NCBI RefSeq assembly: GCF_003943735.1
Contig: NZ_RJMV01000001.1
Location: forward strand, 169,552-233,551
DNA from: Streptococcus sanguinis
Lineage (GTDB): Bacteria; Bacillota; Bacilli; Lactobacillales; Streptococcaceae
Length of the DNA stretch: 64,000 bases
Direction: 5' to 3'
The translations under genes were made by a program, and so were the position numbers. Positions 12,802-20,984 of this stretch are shown in pieces. Position 1 is the stretch's first letter. Every line of letters begins with the position of its first letter. Under the pieces are notes generated by a model. That model had not been told where the DNA came from. It made no database searches and saw only the letters and a list, made by a program, of their open reading frames with translations.

Positions 12802-13020
12802 TCAAGTCTCCTTTTTCTTTTCTAAATATTCTAACTCTAAGCGATGTTCTCGGCGCAAGACAGCCTCCGCCTCAAAATAAGCTAGCTTATCCATTAGACC
12901 GGCGTCGTAAATCCTCTTCAGCTCGATTTTCATCATTTCAATATCGTAAAGGCGCTTGCCCATATAGATAATGATTCCGAAACTTTTAAGAAATTGCTGA
13001 ACATCATACAGGGTTTTCAT
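12802..13020 (-). CDS. yqgQ: YqgQ-family (DUF910) small protein
   Basis: 72 aa, mostly helical and charged, with the family-type start MKTLYDVQQFLKSFG and YMGKRLYDIEMMKIELKRIYDAGL. YqgQ proteins fold as a three-helix bundle proposed to bind nucleic acid; the function is unproven. In streptococci it is commonly followed by the rhodanese-like gene, as here. Confidence 0.88.
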   Translation of the reverse strand: MKTLYDVQQFLKSFGIIIYMGKRLYDIEMMKIELKRIYDAGLMDKLAYFEAEAVLRREHRLELEYLEKKKET

Positions 13021-13060
13021 GAGCTATATTTTATCAGATTTTCCAGCGCTTTTCAAGATG

Positions 13061-13098
13061 AAAAAAGCAGAAAGGAAAGTCTGTTCCCTTCTGCTTCG
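13061..13098 (-). terminator. dpr terminator
   Basis: On the minus strand AGCAGAAGGGAA pairs with TTTCCTTTCTGCT and is followed by six T. It lies just past the dpr stop. Confidence 0.88.
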
Positions 13099-13111
13099 CA
13101 TGGATCATTTT

Positions 13112-13627
13112 TTATAAACCTGGTGCTTGACCAATTTCAGCTGTCAGCATCCAGATAGTCTTTTCAAGGTCAGCCTTGGCACCGACAAAGATATCATTGG
13201 TTACATCGTCCCCTTCTTCGTCTGTTACATCCAAAGCTTCTTGGTAAAGACCTGTCAGATAGCGGAAAATATCAATCACACGTGCCAGACTTTCTTCTAC
13301 ATCCTTGCTGAATTCACCAGCTTTTTCTTCAATCTTGCTGTGTTGGATAAACTCTGTCAAGGTAGAATAAGGCTTGCCTCCCAATGTAATCAAGCGCTCG
13401 CTAACTTCATCCAAAGTTGTATCCAAAGTTTCCATGTATTCATCCATTTTTGGATGCCAAACCATGAAGCCTGCTCCACGCATATACCAGTGAACTTGGT
13501 GAAGAGCGATATGAGCTGTATAAAGGTCTGCCACTACTTGATTAAGAATAGCCTTAGTCTTTGGCAAAGACTTTTGATTGCTGAAAGTTGCTACGTCAGT
13601 TGCTGCACCATTTTTTACTTGTGTCAT
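13112..13627 (-). CDS. dpr: Dpr, Dps-like peroxide-resistance ferritin
   Basis: 171 aa. The Dps ferroxidase-site motif is intact: HQVHWYMRGAGFMVWHPKMDEY, with the inter-subunit His, Asp and Glu ligands (about residues 40-70). The protein forms a 12-subunit shell that oxidises Fe2+ with hydrogen peroxide and stores iron, preventing Fenton damage. This matters in catalase-negative, H2O2-producing oral streptococci. Two Per boxes overlap or follow its promoter, so PerR-type repression is expected. It is monocistronic, with a strong terminator. Confidence 0.97.
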   Translation of the reverse strand: MTQVKNGAATDVATFSNQKSLPKTKAILNQVVADLYTAHIALHQVHWYMRGAGFMVWHPKMDEYMETLDTTLDEVSERLITLGGKPYSTLTEFIQHSKIEEKAGEFSKDVEESLARVIDIFRYLTGLYQEALDVTDEEGDDVTNDIFVGAKADLEKTIWMLTAEIGQAPGL

Positions 13628-13647
13628 TGTATTTACCTCGTTTTTAT

Positions 13648-13662
13648 TTATAATGATTCTAA
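13648..13662 (-). promoter_or_regulatory. Per box 1 (downstream of the dpr promoter)
   Basis: The forward sequence TTATAATGATTCTAA matches the PerR consensus TTATAATnATTATAA at all but one position. It lies in the dpr 5' leader, about 20 nt upstream of the ATG. Confidence 0.8.
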
Positions 13663-13682
13663 TCTTTTTAGATTATGGTTTA

Positions 13683-13711
13683 ATTATAATGCTTCTAAAT
13701 AAGAAAGTCAA
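13683..13711 (-). promoter_or_regulatory. dpr promoter, overlapped by a second Per box (13684-13698)
   Basis: On the minus strand TTGACT (13711-13706), a 17-nt spacer and TATAAT (13688-13683) form a near-consensus promoter. The Per-box-like TTATAATGCTTCTAA (13684-13698, two mismatches) covers the -10 and part of the spacer, so bound PerR would block polymerase. Confidence 0.8.
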
Positions 13712-13762
13712 GACAAAAGATTCAAAAAAAGACTTTATTAGAAAAGTTGCAAAATTTCAGAA

Positions 13763-13786
13763 TTTTTCTGTTTAAAATTACGAATA
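13763..13786 (+). promoter_or_regulatory. ComX (SigX) cin-box of cclA
   Basis: TACGAATA at 13779-13786, preceded by a T-rich stretch (13763-13767), is the late-competence promoter recognised by the alternative sigma factor ComX. It ends only 7 nt before the cclA ATG and no ribosome binding site fits between. Confidence 0.85.
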
Positions 13787-13793
13787 AATAAGT

Positions 13794-14456
13794 ATGATTC
13801 ATCTATACTTTTTTCTACTTGGCACTGTCTTTGCCTCATTCCTAGGCTTGGTCATCGACCGCTTCCCAGAGAGGTCTGTCATCTCTCCCGCTAGTCATTG
13901 CAATGCCTGCGAGAAAATATTAGCACCGCGTGATTTGATTCCTATTTTTTCCCAAGTCATGAACCGGCTTCGTTGCCGCTTCTGCGGAGACAAGATTCCC
14001 TTACGCTATTTATTTTTTGAATCTATCTTGGGCGGTCTTTTTCTGGCAACTTCGCTTGGCACGATTTCCATCAGTCAACTCCTACTACTCACCATGGGCT
14101 TGACTCTAGCCATCTACGATCAAAGAGAGCAGCAATACCCTTTGATGATCTGGTTGGTTTTTCAGCTTTTGCTGCTGATGACAGCGGGCGTCAATCTTCT
14201 CATGCTCTTCTTTTTAGCCCTAGGACTTCTAGCCTTCTTTTATAATCTTCGTATTGGAGCTGGCGACTTTCTATTCCTTGCTTCCTGCTCAGCCATTTTC
14301 AGTCTGACGGAAATTCTCATTCTTATCCAAATCGCTAGCTTCGCTGGTCTCGCCTGTTTTTGCTTTAAAAAGAAAAAAGACAGGCTGGCATTTGTACCCT
14401 GTCTTTTGTTTGGTGTGGTGGTGATTATTTCTTATAAATCCCTACTCTTTTACTGA
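13794..14456 (+). CDS. cclA: CclA/ComC-type prepilin peptidase (competence)
   Basis: 220 aa polytopic membrane protein of the A24 peptidase family. An N-terminal ASFLGLVIDRFP motif and two CxxC pairs (CNAC about residue 37, CRFC about residue 61) form the zinc-binding cytoplasmic loop. The catalytic aspartates are in IYDQREQQ and GAGD. It cleaves and methylates the ComGC pseudopilins needed for DNA uptake. A cin-box drives it. Its C-terminus ends ISYKSLLFY, unlike the duplicated fragment next to trpA, which reads ISYKLLLLG; the tail was probably replaced by recombination. Confidence 0.93.
   Translation: MIHLYFFLLGTVFASFLGLVIDRFPERSVISPASHCNACEKILAPRDLIPIFSQVMNRLRCRFCGDKIPLRYLFFESILGGLFLATSLGTISISQLLLLTMGLTLAIYDQREQQYPLMIWLVFQLLLLMTAGVNLLMLFFLALGLLAFFYNLRIGAGDFLFLASCSAIFSLTEILILIQIASFAGLACFCFKKKKDRLAFVPCLLFGVVVIISYKSLLFY
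14320..14437 (+). repeat. 118-bp repeat, copy 1 (3' end of intact cclA)
   Basis: This stretch recurs without gaps at 15978-16095 with roughly ten base differences, mostly at third codon positions. The two copies flank the GyrI-like/WYL regulator module. Confidence 0.9.
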
Positions 14457-14899
14457 ACTGGAACCCAAAGCTCAACTTCTGCATCCATAGGATTCCCGTT
14501 TAAAAGTATTTCTAAGATAATTCCATCTTGGTAAAGGGAACTGCTTTCTTCCTCAAAAAAGTTATCCTCCAATTGGTCAAACAGGGGTCTTGATTTATCA
14601 CCACTGGCTGAACTTACTAAATAATCTTTCTCTGGGACGAGAATGCTTTCGTAGTCTGCCACAGCATTCTTTGCCGCAACTCCTGCGTAGTATTGAATAC
14701 CATCTTTATGAGGAACAATCAAAGCATAGCCTTTTTTGTCTAGAGAATGGGGCATCAATTTCCCCAGCATTCCTTCTTTAAATAACTGAGCGTAGAACGC
14801 TGTCTTCTCTTTAGAATAGTGCTGTTCATGAACCGTAGTTCCTTCTATCAAAGTACTCCTGCAAATCAGGGTAAACGATGGTTTGGTTTGATGTTTCAT
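14450..14899 (-). CDS. GyrI-like small-molecule-binding protein
   Basis: 149 aa from MKHQTKPSFTL, preceded by AAAGGAG 9 nt upstream; an in-frame start 17 codons earlier lacks a ribosome binding site. The fold predicted from SRPLFDQLEDNFFEEE and EVELWVPVQ is the GyrI/AraC effector-binding domain, standing alone with no DNA-binding part. Such proteins bind hydrophobic compounds or cooperate with a regulator. It is divergent from a WYL regulator across a perfect inverted repeat. The 3' end overlaps the cclA stop by 7 bp, an unusual tail-to-tail arrangement created by the insertion described in the findings. Confidence 0.75.
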   Translation of the reverse strand: MKHQTKPSFTLICRSTLIEGTTVHEQHYSKEKTAFYAQLFKEGMLGKLMPHSLDKKGYALIVPHKDGIQYYAGVAAKNAVADYESILVPEKDYLVSSASGDKSRPLFDQLEDNFFEEESSSLYQDGIILEILLNGNPMDAEVELWVPVQ

Positions 14900-14919
14900 T
14901 ATATGAACTCCTTTCTTTA

Positions 14920-14928
14920 TGGTATAAT
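14920..14928 (+). promoter_or_regulatory. Extended -10 promoter of the WYL regulator
   Basis: TGGTATAAT fits the extended -10 consensus and would start transcription near 14935, immediately before the inverted-repeat operator. No convincing -35 is present. Confidence 0.6.
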
Positions 14929-14940
14929 CATAACAAAAGT

Positions 14941-14964
14941 AATATGACATCTATCTGTCATATT
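14941..14964. promoter_or_regulatory. Operator-like inverted repeat between GyrI-like and WYL genes
   Basis: AATATGACA and TGTCATATT form a perfect 9-bp inverted repeat with a 6-bp spacer. It lies just downstream of the predicted start of the WYL transcript and upstream of the divergent gene. Binding by the WYL regulator is inferred from position. Confidence 0.7.
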
Positions 14965-14977
14965 TAAGGAGAAAATC

Positions 14978-15877
14978 ATGAAAATTGACCGTCAAATGGG
15001 AATCATTTCTCATTTAGTAAATCAACGAAAAACAACAGCTAAAGAACTATCAGAACTTTTTAAAGTCAGCACCCGAACTATTATGAGAGATATTGATGAT
15101 TTATCTCTTGCAGGCATTCCTCTCTATGTAATGAAAGGAAAAAACGGAGGAATTTTTCTTATGGAAGACTTTCAAACTGATAAACCTCCCTTGACTCAAT
15201 CCGAACGACTTTCAATCGAATCCGGTTTAAAAAGTCGCTATCAAGTATTGGAAGATACCTCTACTTTCAATGCTATATTGAAATTAAATGCTACCAATAC
15301 ATACTCTGATTTCGAAATTGATTTGTCTCTATCTCAAGGGAACTTGGAAATACGAACTTTGATTTTTAAGTTATTGGAAGCTATCAGAGGTAGAGTAAAA
15401 ATAAAATTTTCCTATATTAATTTACAAGGACTGGTGAGTCAAAAAAATTGTGAGCCTTACCGTATTGTCTATAAGGACCGGAGTTGGTATATGGATGCCT
15501 ACGATACTGATAAAGCGCGTTTTTCTGTTTTTAAAGTTGCTAGAATTAGTGAACTTACTCTCTCTGATACTTTTTCAAAAAGACATTTTACACCACTTCC
15601 CTATGATGGTGGTACATGGATGAATGAAAACAAAGTACCTGTCATCCTACATGTCCAGAAAATTGTCCTTGATCGATTTGTGGAACTCTTAGGCTATAAT
15701 GCCATAAAACCTATTAATAGCAATATTTACGAGATTACTTATCCTTTAAACGACAATGATTGGGGATACAATACCTTGCTTGCTTTTGGAAAATACATCA
15801 CTGTTATATCTCCTAAGCATTTCTTGAAACATTTCACCAGCTATATAGATACCATTCATAAGCAATATCCAAACTAA
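14978..15877 (+). CDS. WYL-domain transcriptional regulator (DeoR/YafY type)
   Basis: 299 aa. The N-terminal winged helix-turn-helix (about residues 5-60, ELSELFKVSTRTIMRDIDDL) is followed by a WYL ligand-sensing domain (about 140-215, with SWYMDAYD) and a C-terminal WCX-like region. Such proteins repress or activate a neighbouring gene in response to small ligands or nucleic acids. TAAGGAG precedes the ATG. The divergent GyrI-like gene is the obvious target, sharing the inverted-repeat operator. The gene is AT-richer than its trp and division neighbours. Confidence 0.88.
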   Translation: MKIDRQMGIISHLVNQRKTTAKELSELFKVSTRTIMRDIDDLSLAGIPLYVMKGKNGGIFLMEDFQTDKPPLTQSERLSIESGLKSRYQVLEDTSTFNAILKLNATNTYSDFEIDLSLSQGNLEIRTLIFKLLEAIRGRVKIKFSYINLQGLVSQKNCEPYRIVYKDRSWYMDAYDTDKARFSVFKVARISELTLSDTFSKRHFTPLPYDGGTWMNENKVPVILHVQKIVLDRFVELLGYNAIKPINSNIYEITYPLNDNDWGYNTLLAFGKYITVISPKHFLKHFTSYIDTIHKQYPN

Positions 15878-15977
15878 TATTCAATCAACATCAAAAATCA
15901 AACATTTCTTAAAAATGAATTATACGAAACTTACTTTTTTATGGTGATAAAATTCAAGAACATGGGTCAGGCTCTAG

Positions 15978-16095
15978 TTCTTATCCAAATCGCTAGCTTC
16001 TCTGGCCTCGCCTGCTTCTGCTTTAAAAATAAAAAAGACAGGCTAGCTTTTGTCCCCTGTCTTTTGTTTGGTGTGGTAGTGATTATTTCTTATAA
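15978..16095 (+). repeat. 118-bp repeat, copy 2 (remnant of cclA 3' end)
   Basis: Ungapped copy of 14320-14437. Similarity starts abruptly at TTCTTATCC and stops at TCTTATAA inside the trpA 3' end. Confidence 0.9.
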
Positions 16096-16114
16096 GCTGC
16101 TGCTTCTCGGATAA
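15978..16114 (+). pseudogene. Truncated 3' remnant of cclA
   Basis: This stretch still reads through in frame as the CclA C-terminus (LIQIASFSGLACF to [12 protein letters not shown]) with a TAA at 16112-16114, which lies inside trpA on the opposite strand. Compared with intact CclA, two internal residues differ (Ala to Ser, Lys to Asn) and the last residues differ. No start codon or promoter remains. It is probably the original chromosomal cclA end, left behind when the GyrI-like/WYL module was inserted together with a foreign cclA end. Confidence 0.85.
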
Positions 16115-16862
16115 AGGCTGCTATACTGGCGTCCTTTTCATGAAGAGCTTTGACAATCTTAGATCCGACAATGACTCCGTCTGAGACTTGATTGAATCGG
16201 TCAACATCCTCTAAAGTTGAAACGCCAAAACCTGTCAGCACTGGAATCTCAGCAATATCATGGAGCTTGCTCAAATGCTGGTCCAAATCATTGCGGTAGC
16301 TTCCGCTCTTACCTGTCACACCGTTGATGGCTACAGCATAGATAAAACCTTCAGCTTCCTTGATCAGCTCCTGCTGACGTTCTAGTCCAGTCGTCAGACT
16401 TACTAAAGGAACAAGAGCGATATCTGAATCATCCAGCAGAGGCAGAATAAAGTCCCTATGCTCGTAGGGCAGATCCGGAATAATCAATCCCTTAACCGGT
16501 GTCGTAGCCAAATCCTTGACAAAATCTTTGAGACCGTACTGGAAAATGGGATTGAAGTAGGTCATGATAATGAGAGGCAGCTGAGTGCCCAACTTCTGCA
16601 AACTTGCGACTAAAGACTTGGCGGAAGTATGGTGACCCAGACTTCTCAGACCGGCTTCTTCAATAACCGGCCCATCTGCAACAGGATCTGAAAATGGCAG
16701 GCCGATTTCAATGGCTGACACACCCAAGTTTTCCAAAAAAGCGATAGTTTCCGGCAAACCTGCCAAACCTTTCTCGTGATCACCAGCCATAATATAAGGA
16801 AGGAAAATCCCCTTACCTGCTTTTTTGATGGCTTCTAAATGCTGAGTGAGTGTTTTAGTCAT
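16083..16862 (-). CDS. trpA: TrpA, tryptophan synthase alpha subunit
   Basis: 259 aa TIM barrel. The catalytic Glu and Asp are in [18 protein letters not shown] (about residues 48-65), and the phosphate-binding GFGVST and GVIVGSKIV motifs are present. It cleaves indole-3-glycerol phosphate to indole, which is channelled to TrpB. ATG at 16862 sits behind AAGGAGG within the trpB 3' end (8-nt overlap); a GTG two codons upstream is less likely. It is the last gene of the trp operon and its 3' end overlaps the cclA remnant on the other strand. Confidence 0.96.
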   Translation of the reverse strand: MTKTLTQHLEAIKKAGKGIFLPYIMAGDHEKGLAGLPETIAFLENLGVSAIEIGLPFSDPVADGPVIEEAGLRSLGHHTSAKSLVASLQKLGTQLPLIIMTYFNPIFQYGLKDFVKDLATTPVKGLIIPDLPYEHRDFILPLLDDSDIALVPLVSLTTGLERQQELIKEAEGFIYAVAINGVTGKSGSYRNDLDQHLSKLHDIAEIPVLTGFGVSTLEDVDRFNQVSDGVIVGSKIVKALHEKDASIAAFIREAAAYKK

Positions 16863-18078
16863 GGGCACCTCCTTTTTGAGCCGCTTCTTTTTCCAAGCGT
16901 TCCTTTACCTGAACGACATCCTTGTCACCACGGCCGGATAGGCAGACAATCATTGATTTATCTGGTCCCAACTCCTTAGCCAGCTTAACTGCGTAAGCAA
17001 TAGCGTGGCTAGACTCTAGAGCGGGGATAATTCCTTCGATACGAGACAGGAGCTGAAAGGCTTCCAAAGCTTCTTCATCTGTGACTGGCACATAAGTGGC
17101 GCGCTGGATAGCATTAAAATGAGAATGTTCAGGACCGATGCCCGGATAGTCTAGCCCGGCAGAGATAGAGAAAGCTTCCAGAATCTGTCCTTGCTCATCC
17201 TGCAAGACATCCATCAAGGCACCGTGTAAAACACCCGGCCGGCCCTTGGTTAAGGTCGCAGCGTGTTCATCTGTATCCACGCCCCGCCCAGCTGCTTCTG
17301 TTCCATACATAGCCACTGAGCCATCATCTACAAAGGGATAAAAGAGTCCAATAGCATTGGAGCCACCGCCAACGCAGGCCACTAAAGCATCTGGCAGGGC
17401 ACCTGCATTTTGCTCAGCAAACTGACGCTTGGCCTCACGCCCAATCACACTCTGGTAGTCGCGGACAATCTCTGGGAAAGGATGTGGTCCCAAGGCTGAG
17501 CCCATAATATAGTGAGTATCATCGACCTGAGCCACCCAAGCTCGCAAGGCAGCATTGACTGCATCCTTGAGGACTCGAGAGCCATCAGTCACAGACTCCA
17601 CCTTGGCTCCCAGAAGTTCCATCCGAAAGACATTGAGGGCTTGGCGCTTGACATCTTCTTCACCCATATAGATAGTACAGTCCATATTGAAAAGGGCTGC
17701 AGCTGTGGCCGTGGCTACTCCGTGCTGACCTGCACCAGTCTCCGCAATGATTTTCTTCTTGCCCATCCGCTTGGCTAATAGGACTTGTCCTAAGGCGTTA
17801 TTGATTTTATGAGCCCCGGTATGGTTGAGGTCTTCCCGCTTCAGATAAATCTTAGCACCGCCAGCATAGGCTGTTAGATTCTTAGCAAAATAGAGAGGAT
17901 TTTCTCGCCCTACATACTGCTTCAGCAACTCGTCCAGCTCAGCCTGAAAGGCTGGGACTTTTTTACTCTCACGGTAGGCTTTATCCAGCTCCAAAACTGC
18001 TGTCATCAGCGTTTCTGGAACAAAGCGTCCGCCAAACTCACCGTAAAATCCTTCTTGATTGGGTTGATTATATGCCAT
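16855..18078 (-). CDS. trpB: TrpB, tryptophan synthase beta subunit (operon copy)
   Basis: 407 aa PLP enzyme. The Schiff-base lysine is in [13 protein letters not shown] (about residue 90). The [12 protein letters not shown] segment and the PLP-phosphate loop GGGSNAIG are intact. It joins indole and serine to give tryptophan in the alpha2-beta2 complex with TrpA. It overlaps trpF upstream by 11 bp and trpA downstream by 8 bp, so translation is coupled. A second, clearly diverged trpB lies upstream of the operon. Confidence 0.97.
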   Translation of the reverse strand: MAYNQPNQEGFYGEFGGRFVPETLMTAVLELDKAYRESKKVPAFQAELDELLKQYVGRENPLYFAKNLTAYAGGAKIYLKREDLNHTGAHKINNALGQVLLAKRMGKKKIIAETGAGQHGVATATAAALFNMDCTIYMGEEDVKRQALNVFRMELLGAKVESVTDGSRVLKDAVNAALRAWVAQVDDTHYIMGSALGPHPFPEIVRDYQSVIGREAKRQFAEQNAGALPDALVACVGGGSNAIGLFYPFVDDGSVAMYGTEAAGRGVDTDEHAATLTKGRPGVLHGALMDVLQDEQGQILEAFSISAGLDYPGIGPEHSHFNAIQRATYVPVTDEEALEAFQLLSRIEGIIPALESSHAIAYAVKLAKELGPDKSMIVCLSGRGDKDVVQVKERLEKEAAQKGGAHD

Positions 18079-18655
18079 CTTTCACTCTTTCTATAAATTC
18101 TTTTATCTTTTCTAAGTCCTTCTGGCCGTCAGTCTCGACCCCGCTGGAGACATCAACTGCGTAAGGAGCGAAGTACTGAATCGCTTCTTGGACATTTCCT
18201 GCATTCAAACCACCGGCGATAAAGAAGGGCTGGTGGATTTGATTCTTGTCAAAAGATTGCCAGTCAAAGGTCTGACCACTACCAGCAAGTGGTGCATCAA
18301 AGAGCAGGTAGTCCGCTTGTTGTCTGACTCCTTTTAACGCTCCCTTGACCTGATAAGCTCGAATAACCGGCCGGCCAATATGAGTCAGGAGCTCTTGATC
18401 AAAATCGCCATGAATCTGCACCAAATCCAGATTTGCCACTGAAATAGCTTCCTGCAGCTCTGCCAAGCCCGGAGAGACGAAAACTCCTACCTTTTGGACA
18501 GCAGGCGGCACCAAGGCAGCTAGCTTCTGAGCTTGCTCCAAACTGACCCTCCGACGGCTCTCAGCAAAGACAAATCCAATGTAGTCAGCACCAGCCTGGC
18601 ATGCAGTTTCCACAGCGCTGATCGTTGATAAGCCGCAAATCTTAACCTTTGTCAA
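18068..18655 (-). CDS. trpF: TrpF, phosphoribosylanthranilate isomerase
   Basis: 195 aa, a compact TIM barrel. The catalytic cysteine is in VKICGLST at the N-terminus, and [11 protein letters not shown] and AVDVSSGVE form the phosphate site. It converts phosphoribosylanthranilate to CdRP. It overlaps trpC by 14 bp and trpB by 11 bp. Length is at the short end of the family, but all motifs are present. Confidence 0.96.
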   Translation of the reverse strand: MTKVKICGLSTISAVETACQAGADYIGFVFAESRRRVSLEQAQKLAALVPPAVQKVGVFVSPGLAELQEAISVANLDLVQIHGDFDQELLTHIGRPVIRAYQVKGALKGVRQQADYLLFDAPLAGSGQTFDWQSFDKNQIHQPFFIAGGLNAGNVQEAIQYFAPYAVDVSSGVETDGQKDLEKIKEFIERVKDGI

Positions 18656-19409
18656 TTTTCAGCTCCTTGATTTTTTCTGCAACATCCTTAGCCTGCATCA
18701 GGGCTGTTCCGACTAAAACAGCATGGAAATAAGGAGCTACTAGCTCAGCATCTTCCTTGCTGAAAATAGCAGACTCAGATAAGTAAACCCTGTCATCTTT
18801 GAAATGGGCAGACAGCTGGAGACTTGTATTGATATCTGTCTCAAAAGTGACTAAATTGCGGTTATTGACACCGATAATCCGAGCTCCTATTCTATGGGCA
18901 ATTTCCAGCTCCGCCAGATTATGGGTTTCGACCAGAACTTCCAAGCCTAAACCTGTCGCAAAATCATAGAGTTCTTGCAGACGCTTTTCAGGCAAGGCAG
19001 CCACAATCAAGAGAATAACTGTCGCTCCTGCATTGCGGGCGCGAACAATCTGTTTTTCATCAATGATAAAGTCCTTATTGAGGGTCGGAATGGTCACTTG
19101 ACTGGAAATCTCTCTCAGGTAATCCAGATGTCCTTTGAAGAAAATCTCATCTGTCAGGACCGAAATCATGGCTACACCGCATCGTTCATAGGTGCGAGCC
19201 TGCTCCACAATATCCACACCGAGATTAATATCTCCCAGACTTGGACTGGCTTTTTTGACCTCAGCAATCAGCTGCAGCTCTTGAGGATGGCTTTTAAGAT
19301 AATCATAGAGGGAATAGGTCGAGCGCAGAGGTTGCAGCTCTTCATAAGACATAGCCGCCACTTCCTGCTCTTTTTGCTTTAGAATGGTCGGGAGAAATTC
19401 TTTGCTCAT
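18642..19409 (-). CDS. trpC: TrpC, indole-3-glycerol-phosphate synthase
   Basis: 255 aa TIM barrel with the catalytic lysine segment [21 protein letters not shown] and GVNNRNL(V)TFETD. It closes the indole ring of CdRP, releasing CO2. Its start overlaps the trpD stop by 4 bp. Confidence 0.97.
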   Translation of the reverse strand: MSKEFLPTILKQKEQEVAAMSYEELQPLRSTYSLYDYLKSHPQELQLIAEVKKASPSLGDINLGVDIVEQARTYERCGVAMISVLTDEIFFKGHLDYLREISSQVTIPTLNKDFIIDEKQIVRARNAGATVILLIVAALPEKRLQELYDFATGLGLEVLVETHNLAELEIAHRIGARIIGVNNRNLVTFETDINTSLQLSAHFKDDRVYLSESAIFSKEDAELVAPYFHAVLVGTALMQAKDVAEKIKELKIDKG

Positions 19410-20410
19410 TTTTGATACTCCTGTAGTTGCTTGAGTTTTTCATAGGCTGCGCCACTAGCGATCACTTGGCGGGCCAAAGCTATTCCTTCTTCTATGCTGT
19501 CTGATTTCCCATTAGCATAGAAGCCCAATCCCGCATTCAGCACTGTCGTTTCTAGATAGGGACTGGCTTGATTTTGCAGGACAGATAGCAGAATTTCTGC
19601 ATTTCTCTTGGCATTACCCCCACGAATCGCTTCAAGAGGTATCTCTTTCATGCCAATATCTAACGGCAGAAAGCTGTGCAGGCTGATTTGTCCATTTTCC
19701 AGCAGAGCATACTGGGTACGGCCATGAAGACCCGCCTCATCCAGACCATCCGGCCCCGACACAACTACTGCACGCTTACGGCCCATATTTTTCAAAACCT
19801 CTGCCGTACTCTCTAGCATATCCGGCCGGCTGGTTCCCAAAAGCTGAGTTTCTAGACTCATGGGATGGATGAGCGGACCGGTTAGGTTCATGATAGTGGG
19901 AATGCCGAGGCTAAGACGAGCTGGCATGATGTATTTCATGGCAGGGTGCATATTCTTTGCAAAGAGAAAGACGATACCTGTCTGCTCAAAAATCTTACCC
20001 AAGCTAGCAGCGTCCAAGTCTAGATTGATACCCAGAGCTTCTAAGACATCAGCTGAGCCTGACTTAGAAGAAATGGAGCGATTGCCGTGCTTGGCCATCT
20101 TAATCCCGCCACCTGCCAGTACAAAAGTTGCTGTAGTCGAAACATTGAAGCTGAAAGACTTGTCTCCGCCTGTACCGCAATTGTCCATGGCAGTGCGAAT
20201 AGTGGTTGGAATCTGCTTAGCATGGCCTCGCATAACCTGAGCCAAAGCAGTTCGTTCCTCAATCGTCTCCCCCTTCATCTTAAGCCCCAGCAAGAAAGCT
20301 ACAATTTGAGACTCTGTCACTCGTCCAGTGACAATACGCTCAATCACATCTGTCATCTCAGCGCTGCTTAAATCCTTAAAATCAGCTAGTTTTGCAATAA
20401 TCTCTTTCAT
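19406..20410 (-). CDS. trpD: TrpD, anthranilate phosphoribosyltransferase
   Basis: 334 aa. The PRPP/Mg loop [18 protein letters not shown] (about residues 77-94) and the [18 protein letters not shown] segment are characteristic. It transfers phosphoribose to anthranilate. The gene lies 10 bp after trpG and overlaps trpC. Confidence 0.97.
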   Translation of the reverse strand: MKEIIAKLADFKDLSSAEMTDVIERIVTGRVTESQIVAFLLGLKMKGETIEERTALAQVMRGHAKQIPTTIRTAMDNCGTGGDKSFSFNVSTTATFVLAGGGIKMAKHGNRSISSKSGSADVLEALGINLDLDAASLGKIFEQTGIVFLFAKNMHPAMKYIMPARLSLGIPTIMNLTGPLIHPMSLETQLLGTSRPDMLESTAEVLKNMGRKRAVVVSGPDGLDEAGLHGRTQYALLENGQISLHSFLPLDIGMKEIPLEAIRGGNAKRNAEILLSVLQNQASPYLETTVLNAGLGFYANGKSDSIEEGIALARQVIASGAAYEKLKQLQEYQK

Positions 20411-20420
20411 ACATTCTCCT

Positions 20421-20984
20421 TTACTTTACTAAGTCAATGAAATTCTTGATAGACGACAAGCCGTCCGGCGTGCCGATACTTTCTGGATGATACTGAAAAC
20501 CATAAATGGGCAGACTCTTGTGCTGGATAGCCATAATCGAGTTATCATCAGCTGCCCGAGCCGTCACTTCAAAGTCCTCTGGCATCTCCTCAATCAAAAT
20601 CGAATGATAGCGCATGACTGGCTGCCCATCCTCTAGCCCCTCATAGATAGGAGAATTCCCCTCAAAGCGCAGAATACTTTGCTTGCCGTGCATGACTTTG
20701 GGAGCCAATCCTAGCTTTCCGCCAAATACTTCTGCAATGGCTTGGTGCCCCAAGCAAATCCCCAAAATCGGCTTTTTACCAGTAAAATCGCGGATAAGCT
20801 CTTCCATCCGTCCTGCATCTGCTGGCCAGCCTGGACCCGGAGAAAGAACCAAAGCATCTGCTTCTTCTGCCGCTTTATAAAGTCCTGCATCATCATTTCG
20901 CAAGACCTTAACTTCTGCGAAATTGCCGATATACTGGGCTAGATTATAAGTAAAAGAATCATAATTATCAATCAATAAAATCAT
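20421..20984 (-). CDS. trpG: TrpG, anthranilate synthase glutamine amidotransferase
   Basis: 187 aa class I amidotransferase. The triad is visible as Cys in GICLGHQAI (about residue 77), and His and Glu in [11 protein letters not shown]-terminal [16 protein letters not shown] is the TrpG/PabA signature. It supplies ammonia to TrpE. The start overlaps the trpE stop by 4 bp, which favours equimolar translation. Confidence 0.96.
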   Translation of the reverse strand: MILLIDNYDSFTYNLAQYIGNFAEVKVLRNDDAGLYKAAEEADALVLSPGPGWPADAGRMEELIRDFTGKKPILGICLGHQAIAEVFGGKLGLAPKVMHGKQSILRFEGNSPIYEGLEDGQPVMRYHSILIEEMPEDFEVTARAADDNSIMAIQHKSLPIYGFQYHPESIGTPDGLSSIKNFIDLVK

